64,000 bases of DNA. It comes from Rhynchopus euleeides. Lineage: Eukaryota; Euglenozoa; Diplonemea; Diplonemida; Diplonemidae. Both the position numbers and the translations under genes were made by a program. Position 1 is the stretch's first letter; each line of letters starts with the position of its first letter. The stretch is taken from contig OY723289.1 in the NCBI GenBank assembly GCA_963210315.1, forward strand, positions 1,798,001 through 1,862,000, in the 5' to 3' direction. This document shows, piece by piece, positions 34,179 through 43,800 of this stretch. The notes below the pieces were generated by a model. It did not search any database and was not told where the DNA came from. It saw nothing but the letters and a program-made list of their open reading frames with translations.

Positions 34179-36197
34179 ATGGCGCGTTCTCAGTGGAGGG
34201 TGCTGCTGCTCGCGAGTGCGGCATGTCTGTGCGTGGCACAGGACGCCACCCCGATCCCGACCCCGGAGCCGACGAAGGTGGTGACGCCCATGCCGGAGCT
34301 GGAGCGCCAGTGCCAGACGCTGCTGGTGCGCACATCCGAGGATGACGTGGCGGAGGTGGACGGCGACATCACCTACGATTCGTCGAGCCTGTCCCTGGGC
34401 AGCACGCTGACGTTCAGGACGCGGCACGTGGCGCTGCGCTTCACAGGTGCCCCGATGGAGCAGGGGTCGCAGATCATGTCCGCTTCCCTGCGCCTCACGG
34501 CCTCGTTCCCGGGGTCGTACGGGCTGCGTTCCTCGTGGGACGTGGTGTTCGATATGGCTGGGAACTCGCAGCCCTGGGGCCCGGGTGCGAACTGGGCCAG
34601 CCGTGACAAGACGACTTCCACGCGTTGGAGGACGTCTGAGTGGTGGACGTCGGGCAGTGCGCATCAGTCGCCGGACCTGTCGTCGATCCTGCAGGAGGTG
34701 GTGAACCGTCCGGATTATGACGCAGGCAACGCCGTGACGGCCATCATCAGCCCCGGGTCTGGGCACCGGCAGAACCGCGTTGCGCAGAGCTTCGAGAACG
34801 GGAACCCGGCGCAGCTCGAGGTGTGCTGGATGGGTGCTGTGCGCCCGCCGACGCCGCCCCCGGGGGCCAGCAACGCAGGGTGTGGGCCACGTGTCCGCCG
34901 TGCGTACTCGACGCTGACGTGCTCGGAGCGCCAGCACTTCGCTGACGCTGTGGCAACGCTGGTGCGTGATCAGCCGGAGACGTACTGGAAGATTGTGGAG
35001 ACGCACCAGGAGATGGAGCAGTACGCGCACCAGACGTCTGCGTTCCTGCCGTGGCACCGTCAGTACGTGCTGCAGTACGAGAACATGCTGCGCAGCCTGC
35101 CCGGGTTCGAGTGCGTGACGGTCCCGTACTGGGACTGGGAACGCGACGCGGGCAACGAGGCACAGTCGGCCCCCCTGAAGAACAGCACCTTCGGCAACAT
35201 GGTGAACCACCCGGCAGACACGGTTCAGTGCGTCGACAACGGGCTGGCGCAGTCCTGGCAGCTGCGTGACGGGTCGTGCCTGACGCGCCAGCGCACGGGG
35301 CAGAGCTTCACCGGGGAGGCGGCGCTCGCACTCATCATCGACGAGTCGGTCGGGTTTGCCGAGTTCTCGACGCGTCTGGAGGGTGCCCCGCACGCCGCCC
35401 CCCACGTGTACATCGGCGGGCAGATGTCCACCATGCAGTCGCCCGCGGACCCGCTCTTCTTCATGCACCACGCGAACGTGGACCGCCTGTGGGCGCTGTG
35501 GCAGGACTACCACGAGTACGACAAGGTACCCAAGGAGGCCATGACGTCGACGCACTACGAGCCTGAGATCCGCCGGCTGTCGCTGACGCTGCGCGAGAGC
35601 GAGTTCGAGATGGACGCGACGATGCCGTTCGCCTACGACTCCCACGGCAGCTCGCTGCCTGCGCTGTCGCGCCCCGTGACGGTGCGTGACATGTGGACCA
35701 TCCGCGACATGCCCGACGGCGTGTCCTACTCCTACGGGCCGGACAACCTGGCGGCGCAGCTGACGGAGGACGACGCGACGGTGCAGTGGGACTGGGTGGA
35801 GTCGACGCTGACGACGTACCGCTGGTGCTGTGGGGACGGTACCCCCGACGGGCAGGAGCAGTGTGACGACGGGAACAAGGACGACACCGACAGCTGTACC
35901 AACTGGTGCCGCTTCGCCGAAGGCACACGCGATGCCGACACCTCCAGTGCCAGCGCCTCTACCCACGTGCAGATGCGCTTCGCCAACCCTGCCGTGCAGG
36001 CAAAGTACTACACGCTGCGCAAGGACGCGGCCCTGACACGCCACCAGATTATCCGCGAGCTGGCCCTCTTCGAGTGCTCCCTGGCGGGTGAGCGCATGGC
36101 AGCCACCCCGGTGTGGATGCGCATGATGGGCGTGGTGGACACCGACCTGTACGACCAGTGCAAGGTGTTGACGAAGGTGCTGACGAAGAAGCAGTGA
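34179..36197 (+). CDS. Secreted tyrosinase (type-3 copper oxidase) with extra N- and C-terminal domains
   Basis: 672 residues; it would oxidise phenols to quinones using two copper ions. The ATG at 34179 is chosen because it opens a signal peptide (VLLLASAACLCVAQ); the frame is open 38 codons further upstream without one. Domains in order: a beta-sandwich of the DNRLRE-like type (about residues 45-220; HVALRFTGAP, SPDLSSILQEVVNRPDY); the tyrosinase core with CuA site (ETHQEMEQYAHQ ... FLPWHRQYV) and YWDWE, then CuB site (PHAAPHVY ... DPLFFMHHANVDRLW), all expected His residues present; and near the C-terminus a cysteine-rich repeat CGDGTPDGQEQCDDGN..D.DSC, of the DUF4215/Myxococcus type. Single exon. 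It may act in cell-wall, cyst or pigment chemistry outside the cell; that is inference. Immediately downstream is a foldback transposon. Confidence 0.93.
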   Translation: MARSQWRVLLLASAACLCVAQDATPIPTPEPTKVVTPMPELERQCQTLLVRTSEDDVAEVDGDITYDSSSLSLGSTLTFRTRHVALRFTGAPMEQGSQIMSASLRLTASFPGSYGLRSSWDVVFDMAGNSQPWGPGANWASRDKTTSTRWRTSEWWTSGSAHQSPDLSSILQEVVNRPDYDAGNAVTAIISPGSGHRQNRVAQSFENGNPAQLEVCWMGAVRPPTPPPGASNAGCGPRVRRAYSTLTCSERQHFADAVATLVRDQPETYWKIVETHQEMEQYAHQTSAFLPWHRQYVLQYENMLRSLPGFECVTVPYWDWERDAGNEAQSAPLKNSTFGNMVNHPADTVQCVDNGLAQSWQLRDGSCLTRQRTGQSFTGEAALALIIDESVGFAEFSTRLEGAPHAAPHVYIGGQMSTMQSPADPLFFMHHANVDRLWALWQDYHEYDKVPKEAMTSTHYEPEIRRLSLTLRESEFEMDATMPFAYDSHGSSLPALSRPVTVRDMWTIRDMPDGVSYSYGPDNLAAQLTEDDATVQWDWVESTLTTYRWCCGDGTPDGQEQCDDGNKDDTDSCTNWCRFAEGTRDADTSSASASTHVQMRFANPAVQAKYYTLRKDAALTRHQIIRELALFECSLAGERMAATPVWMRMMGVVDTDLYDQCKVLTKVLTKKQ

Positions 36198-36275
36198 GCA
36201 CAGCCCACATTGCATCATCACCACACCACACCACACCACACCCCCCCCCCCCCATTTTGTCTTCACAACTATCAA

Positions 36276-38568
36276 CACGGTGGCCTGGTCAGCTGACTGA
36301 CCAGGTTTTGACCAGGTCCAAATCTGACCAGGTCATGACCAGGTATGACCTGGTCATGACCATGTCATACCTGGTCATGACCAGGTCATTTTCACCCATT
36401 TTAACCGGGGGGAACATGTTGAGTGGCCAAGCAGGGGGGACAATTCGCATATTCCGGACTCTCTCCGGCCGTTGTGGAAAGTATGAGTCAAAAGGGTTCA
36501 ACCATACCCCGAGTCGAGAAAGAAGTCGAAGCTTGAATCATGTTGGGCACAAGGGGAAAATGGTCAAAATTGGCCCAAAATTACCAATAAAATATGCTGC
36601 AGTGCAGGGGGGTGGCGGGGGAGGGGAGGGTGGGGTCGGCGACGAAACTTGATGATCAGCAGCTTTGGCCCAAAATTACCAAAAAGGAATGAGGCCCCCT
36701 GCCCCCTGCCCAGGTTCCCTGCCCGCCTGGACGCACTCAAGTGCCTCACACCGGGTCCCTCCCCCTGGTGGTATCCCAAAAAAATGTCGAGGAGGTCTGA
36801 ATCATCCCAGGCCACGCAGAAGGCGTCGAGCTGTTTCACAGCAGCCTCGCGGCGCTGTTTGAAAAGCCATCGCACCACCCACTTTGACAAGGAGTGGGGC
36901 AGGAAGCTGACACGGAGTGAAGAGGCCGACAAGAAGAAGGCCAGGACACTGCCCGCAGTCTACTCCATGCGTGTCTCTGGCAACGCGCGTCGGAGGCGGC
37001 ATGAAGCGCCTCACGAGCGCCGACAAGAACTCGTCTGAGTACGAGGTGCTGACGGAAGCGGGGTGCTCGGATGAGGTGCTGGGAACCGATATGAAGAGGC
37101 TGCCCACCGCTCAAAGCGCGGTGGGCAGTACTTCTTCGAAGGCAGCTGAAAAACAACTGACCCCGAACCCCCCCCCCATCACGCAGATCGGGAGGCATTT
37201 GATAGCAGACGTCCTCTTCTACCGGATCATCGTAGAGGTAGGTCCGGGAGCTGACGTGCCCGACGAGCACCCACCTGTCCTCGACGGATCGGTCATGACT
37301 GTCACGGTCATGAGGGACCTGCCCTACAAGAGCGAGGTTCCGAATGGTCTGCACGCCCGAACGTTTCACATTCCGGATCCGTTCATTGTGGCGGTGGGGG
37401 CAACACCACAGGCAACGCAGGGGCAGGGTGTCGTGACCATCGACATCCAGTTGGTGAACGCGGTGATGAGGCAGGCGGTGGTGACAAAGAAGCCCGACCA
37501 GCGGGCGTGCCAGAGGACGAGAGTCCCATCGGCAGTGCCGTAACGGTTGACCACATCTGATTGTGACACTTTTCAAAGAGTGTAAAAGAATGGAGAAGGG
37601 AGTGCCCTGCCTTGAATGCCTCAGGACCCTCAGGATCCTCAGAACTGCCACCTCTCCGACGAAGCGTTCGAGAGGGAGAATGGGGAGAGGAAATCGCGGG
37701 CCAGGACAACATCTGCTTGTTTCCGGGAGAGGGACCTGATGGTGTTCGAGCTGGCAAACTATGCCAGTTTCGGCAACGACCCCGCAAGAATCTTCGTGTA
37801 CCCTCTTGCAATACAATGTCATATCGTTGTGCGGGAAGTGCATGGCAGCGGGTCCCGTATGGATGAAAAACTTCGATTCGTTTCGGCACCGTCTCAGGGC
37901 TCTCGGTAGCAGTCGAGTAACCCCTGTCGGCCCGATCGATTCGCTCGGCAAGTGTTCCGATGGCTGGTTACTGACTGGCGATGCTGCCTGCAACAAACCG
38001 CGTGGTCTCCGTATTTGCCTCTGCGACAAGCAGCCGCCGATCCACACCCAGGATGCGAAGGACGGCGTGTTACGCAAGGCAGCACTGGCCTGTGAAGCCG
38101 ACGACGACAACGAAGATCCCGAAGAAGAGGAAGAAGGAGAAGAATGTGAAGAAGCGGAAGAAGGCAGAAAGCTGCTGATCATCAAGTTTCGTCGCCGACC
38201 CCACCCTCCCCTCCCCCGCCACCCCCCTGCACTGCAGCATATTTTATTGGTAATTTTGGGCCAATTTTGACCATTTTCCCCTTGTGCCCAACATGATTCA
38301 AGCTTCGACTTCTTTCTCGACTCGGGGTATGGTTGAACCCTTTTGACTCATACTTTCCACAACGGCCGGAGAGAGTCCGGAATATGCGAATTGTCCCCCC
38401 TGCTTGGCCACTCAACATGTTCCCCCCGGTTAAAATGGGTGAAAATGACCTGGTCATGACCAGGTATGACATGGTCATGACCAGGTCATACCTGGTCAAT
38501 GACCAGGTATGACCTGGTCAAGATTTGACCAGGTTTTGACCTGGTCAGGGTCTGACCAGGCCACCGTG
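36276..38568. mobile_element. Long-TIR foldback transposon, 2293 bp
   Basis: Left arm 36276-36666 and right arm 38168-38568 are inverted copies of about 390-400 bp, beginning CACGGTGGCCTGGTCAG. The outer part of each arm is an array of TGACC(A/T)GGTCA-type motifs. The flanks AACTATCAA (36267-36275) and AACCATCAA (38570-38578) match at 8 of 9 positions, suggesting an aged 8-9 bp target duplication as in hAT or Mutator-like transposons. The 1.5-kb core (36667-38167) has fragmented reading frames; part is homologous to the element at 41366-44316. Confidence 0.88.
37616..38179 (+). pseudogene. Decayed transposon protein fragment
   Basis: Two overlapping frames. The first (from 37616) contains LSDEAFERENG and ERDLMVFEL. 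The second (through about 37770-38179) contains TLLQYNVISLC and RHRLRALGSSRV and ends in an acidic tail. Read together across a frameshift near 37770-37790 they parallel the frame at 43141-43884 in the other foldback element (LSDEELERGNG, ERDLLLFEM, TLLKFGAIKLC, RRLESLGLGSHV). No catalytic transposase motif was recognised, and stop codons occur upstream. Confidence 0.6.
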
Positions 38569-40887
38569 AAACCATCAATTCACCAAACTCACGCAATCCC
38601 CCCCTCTATCTATTGCGGCCCGGAACGCGGCTCTTCTCTCGACCCGTTTCCCCCTGCCGTATTCTTTTTGAGAGTTGTGCAACAACGCAGGAAACTGTGC
38701 CAGTGCAGATCCTTGCAGAACTTCCCACACACTTCATGACAGGCGTGTGGGGTGTTCTCGCGATCGACGAATACCCTTCGGCTCTTCTATTGTTTCCCTT
38801 TCAGATTTGCACTAAAACACAGTTTTTGTTTGCTGGCTTTCCCTCTCCCCCACCGGACCGTGTACACACATGGCCGCCCCGCCACCCTCACGGCTCGGCC
38901 GACAGCCCACACCTGCCTGCACCGGCCCCCCCTCTGCAGCCCTCCCTTAGGACCTGCACCGCATTCATTTGTGGGGGGGGGGGGGGCGTCGGCTGGCTCG
39001 CGGTGGGCGGAGGTCCACGAGCTAGCGGGGTTGGCCCTTCCGCCTTCTATCGGCTGCTATCGTACCGTTCGTGCTGCTTGGTGGGGCGCTCCCTCACCTG
39101 CCACCCCTGCTTGCTGTCTTTGCTGTATGCCGATACAGCACACGCGGGGTTGGGGGGTGGCAGGACCCCCTCTTTGCGGCATGCAGTGCGCAGAGATCCT
39201 CGGCGCATTCGCACCCCCTCCCGGGCGGACCGGCGATGTAGGTTGCCTCCCCTTTTTTTTATCACCACCAAAACAGAAATCCTTCATGTTTTTCCTCGTT
39301 TGTTTTCAAAACTTTTGTGTAAAAAGAAACAATGACCAGCTTCTGGGGGTCTTCGCGCGCTATGGGGTGATCGTCAGTGCATTTTGGTGCATTTCCTAAG
39401 GAAACTAGGTGAAAACCGACGGAGAATAACGAAGCATATCGGCCAGCGAAGACCCCCTCTATTTTTTTTTGCAGCGAGAGCCCCCCGCACCCGGCGAAGA
39501 TCGGGAGACCGTGGTGCGGGCGGGGTGCGGGTTTGAATTGTATTTCTGGAGGCCTTTCCTTGTCTTCATTTTTCCATGCGCTGTCTGCTGCTGAGAATTG
39601 TTTTGGGGTTTCGCGTGGAGCCAGCAGCAGCCTATGCATGTCGCTCTTCCCGCAACACCAGCATCGGCATCAGCAGCACGCCCTTCCCTCTGCGCCGCGT
39701 TGGAAGGGTGAGATGAGTTGTGTTGTGTTGTGTTGTGCTGGTTGTGCGTGACGGGGTCGCAGTGGAGGGGGTGTGTGCTTTTCCCGCTTCTTCTGCCTGG
39801 GCTGTGCGACAGCTAGACCACAGCTCTGCGGAGAACCTGCCCGCCCCCTTCTTGTGACCCCCTCCCTCACCACCCCCACAGCACCTTCGTCTCACCCCGC
39901 CCGTTTCCTCTTGGCAGCCCCCCTCCCCCGTTCCCACTGAACCTCTGTGGGCCGGGTGAGGCAGAGCGAGAAGACAAGCCCCTGCCGCTTCGTCCGTTCT
40001 CTGCTCTTCTCCGTCGTGCTGCCTTTCCCCCCCGCTAGTTCCTACCTTCCGTCGGTGGGTATTTTTTTTGCCCAAACAAGCTTGCTTGTCACGGCGAAAG
40101 AGTCAGTGGGAGCGTACAGGCGTGCAGTGTGTTTCGAGAGAACACAAAATCACTTATTCACAGCAATGCCCCTTCACAGGGGCTACATCACACTGCCGCT
40201 CGTGCGTACAACCAAAATGCGGACTCTTTGCTTCCCCGCTGATGCGTCAGCTTGGGGTTTGATTCGCCCACACCGCCCCACCCTAAGCCCCCGCTCGCCC
40301 GTGTGCTCTATAGTTTTTCCGCTGCTGTCGTACATCAAGCTTTCACCGTTCACATGTTCCCCACCCCCCCCCCCCCCTCACCTCGGAAACCCGGAGACGT
40401 GACGCATTCCGCTCTCCAGCGCCTGAGACTCTGTTTGCACCTGATGAGGCACTTCCCATCGAGCAGCCCGATCCGCACCCCCTCCCCCGATCTTTGTTTT
40501 GGTTGCACAGTTTCTCCTGCATATCCCGCGCGACATGCAAAGCTGTTATTGCATTTGCTCGAAGAACCAGTTGCGGGTGTCGCTGAAACCCAGCCGAACC
40601 CGTCACCCCCACACCCACATCCACATCCACCTGCAGGTGTGACACGGCTCCGCCACCTGCGCCCCTCCGCCTGGTTGTCCCACAGCCCATCAACACAGTC
40701 GGGCTTGCGGCAGGCCGTGCGGCAGTTCGGGGGGGTGGGGTCACCGCTAGCTGTCAACCGTCACCGGTTACACTAGACACACAGGCGCCACACGCGCCTT
40801 TTCGCCGGGTTGTGGTGTTGTCGAGCAGAGCGAGGTGCTTTGCTGAAGTTTCTCCGGGAGGCGTGACCCCCACCCTCGGCAGGCACA
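38569..40887. other. Intergenic, 2.3 kb, with one mini-element
   Basis: No supported gene. It contains a G-run at about 38973-38986, the 113-bp mini-element at 39345-39457, short GTGTT repeats about 39719-39740 and a C-run about 40365-40378. A pyrimidine-rich tract ending CAG at 40882 precedes the next ATG by five bases. Confidence 0.55.
39345..39457. mobile_element. Mini-element with GGGGGTCTTCGC termini, 113 bp
   Basis: Inverted termini GGGGGTCTTCGC ... GCGAAGACCCCC, with interior similarity to the 98-bp element at 23106-23203. It is flanked by TCT on both sides (39342-39344 and 39458-39460), a perfect 3-bp target duplication. Non-coding. Confidence 0.8.
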
Positions 40888-43800
40888 ATGGGTGTCTTCG
40901 GGGTGTCCGTGCGCGGGTGTGCCGTGCTGCTGGTTGTGCTGGCGGCTGTGGAGGCGAAGTGGATTCCCAGCGGGCCGTGGATCACCCCCAGCGACGTCTG
41001 CACGCAGAACTATGGGCTGTGGCTGGAGGAGCACACCGGCATCCATGAGCAGGGGTGCCTGAATGAGCTGCCGGACACCGCTGTCCCCGCGGCGTCCCCC
41101 CCCAACCCGTCGGCATCGCAGTGCCTGCGCGTCTGCTTCAACCACTTCTACCCGGGGGCAGAGCCGACGACTCCTCCGCCAGGCGTGCCCACCGACACGC
41201 CGCTGCCGCCTTCTGAGCTGCCTATCGGCACACTCAACGTGACAGCCTTTGTGTCGCAGCGGGCCGTCAACGGGACGAACTGCCATTGCCAGATGGACCC
41301 CGTCAGCACGAAGCAGAAGAGCGATGTGGTATGCCCCCTGGATCAGGCAGGGTTTGGGCAACACTATCACCACGGACTAGTCGGGCAGTGACGGGTGGGG
41401 TCGACTAGTCGGGACGACGGGTGAAAACTCGACAGGCGGCACCCGTCGACTCGACGGGTGGACCCGTCGAGTCGACGGGTGCCACCCGTCGGCACGACGG
41501 GTGAACCTGCTGAAACGACGGGTGTTCCAGCCATTTCCTGTTGATATGGGCCAATTTCCATTGAAAACTAGGGGAGTACCTTGCATGGCATCAGGTTATT
41601 TTTCACGCCGAACTATCTTCCCTGCACAGACCCACCCCCCATTACTTTCCATTTACAATTCCTAGTTGGTGATGGGGCCTCAAGTGCATGTGCGACGGCT
41701 GTTCTCGTGGATTTTCATTGTTCGAGGGATCTTGACTCTGACAAACTGTGTCAGTTTGACAGAGCAACCTACTTCATGAAGGTGATCACTTTTCTGCCAG
41801 GCAAATTTTCGCCCCAGCCCCCAACCCTTGCACAACCCACAAGGCAGTCTCCAAGATACCGTACCCTCATCACCACCCAGGCCAAGATACCCCAAGATAC
41901 CATCATCACCACCCAGGCCACCCAGACGAGCCACACCAATCAATGCCAGCGGCAAAGCGTACTGCAGCGCAGGCCCTCGCCAGCGCTGTGGACATGACGG
42001 TGTTTGTACGTGCTTGGATCAACACGTATGTTGTCGAGCGTGATGCTGATGGGTTGAGCCACATGGCCCTGAAGCAGCTTCTCGGCAAGCTGGCGGATAC
42101 TACCATCAAGTCGACTGATCCCATCATCAGTCTTGCCCTGTACAAAAAGTATGAGAAGCTGGGGGGTGGGGTGATCAGCAAGTCGACCGCGAAGGAGGGT
42201 CGCACGATGTACGCTGCCCGTGTCAATAGCGGGTCAGACATCGAGTTTGTCGGGTTGGGCCTCCGGAAGAGCAACGGGAAGGACCACCCGACAGGGCTCA
42301 AGGAGATGGCCGACGCCTGCCCCGCGGCACTGCAGCTATGGTGAAGCTGTACGAGGCGGAGAAGAAACAGGCACAGAAGACCCAGCAGAGCAGGCTGGCC
42401 GTAGGAATTTTCGACGGTGCCTTCGCAACACGGTTGGTGACAGTTGCCGATTAGCAGAAGGATGAGTACAGAACGTGGTTCACGTTCAACTTCCTGAAGC
42501 AAATCGCAAGAGTGCAGAGAGGGGTTTTCGAAAAGGCGAACGTGATGTTTCGGCTCGCCTGCTTAGGGTAGCAGGGGACCATCTTGAGCTGTGGTCGGCA
42601 TTTAGTAAGATGGGGTCATCTTCGCACAGGAGCGCGTTTTGTACCACACCACGAAATGACTGGTTGAAACAGCTCCACGCCTGCCACAGGGCTAGCATCC
42701 AGGAACTTCATGAAGCTGGGTTTGAGAGCCTGTACGCAGGGGTGTTCACCTCCACAGCGTACACGATCACACCCCCTGCACGACATAAACGGGTTCATCG
42801 CAATACTCGCAGAGATCTTGCCTGATGGACCTGCCGTGCAGAAGGCTGTCCTTGGCAGCTCAACGTGTTCCAACATGACGGGAAACCAGGTCAGAGATGT
42901 TCTGAGTCGCTTACTCACCATTGCCAAGACGAAGGGGTGCAGCATCTACTCTGTATTGTAATGGAAATGCTTGTGCATTTCCGCTACAACGACATCCCCA
43001 TCAAGTACCACCAGGAGGGAAAGTGCGCGAAAGAGTTCATCTTCTCGCTCATCGCAATGCACATCCTTGTGTTTGTCCTGGAGTGGGTGTCACCTGGGAG
43101 AACATCCGAGGGGCGTGGTGTTACATATATCCATATTCGATGAGCCACTGGTTTGATCCAGAAGATGCACACCCCCTCGCCCTGAGTGACGAGGAACTGG
43201 AGAGGGGGAATGGCGTCTCCAAACGCCATGCCCTGAGGGTGACATCGCAGCAGACCGCCGAACGGGACCTGCTGCTCTTCGAAATGCAGAGGACCAAAGG
43301 CAAGGGGTGCGGCCTGCTGGACCAACCGACCCTCCTGAAGTTCGGCGCGATAAAGCTTTGCCGCCGTGTCACTGCGAGGAACGCTTGTTGGAAGGGAGCA
43401 ACGGCAGCACTGCAGCGGAGACTCGAGTCCCTCGGCCTTGGATCTCACGTCACAAAAAGGGGGCGATGGGGCCAACAATTTCTCGGCGACCCGGAAAACA
43501 CCACTCCAAAGGCAACGCTGCTCGCATGCATCTGCAAGTCCAAATCCTGGGGCAACAGCGAGGATGTGCCAGAAGTGCCAGAACCAACGCCATCCGGTAC
43601 AGTGCCTGTGCAGCAGCATATCTGCATTGTGTGCTCCAAAGTTGCCCACACGAGAGAAGCACTGTTTGCGCATTATGATGCTGCACATCGGCCGCAAAAC
43701 AACGCGCCGTGTCAGACCTGCACTGTCACATGCCAGGAGTGCGGCAAACGGACAACCGAAGGGACTGAGCCAGCACTACCTCAGTCACCATTCGCGCGTG

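Noticed and set aside
36290-36390. AGGTCA half-sites as nuclear-receptor elements
   Set aside because: They are part of the subrepeat array in a transposon arm, and nuclear receptors are an animal system.
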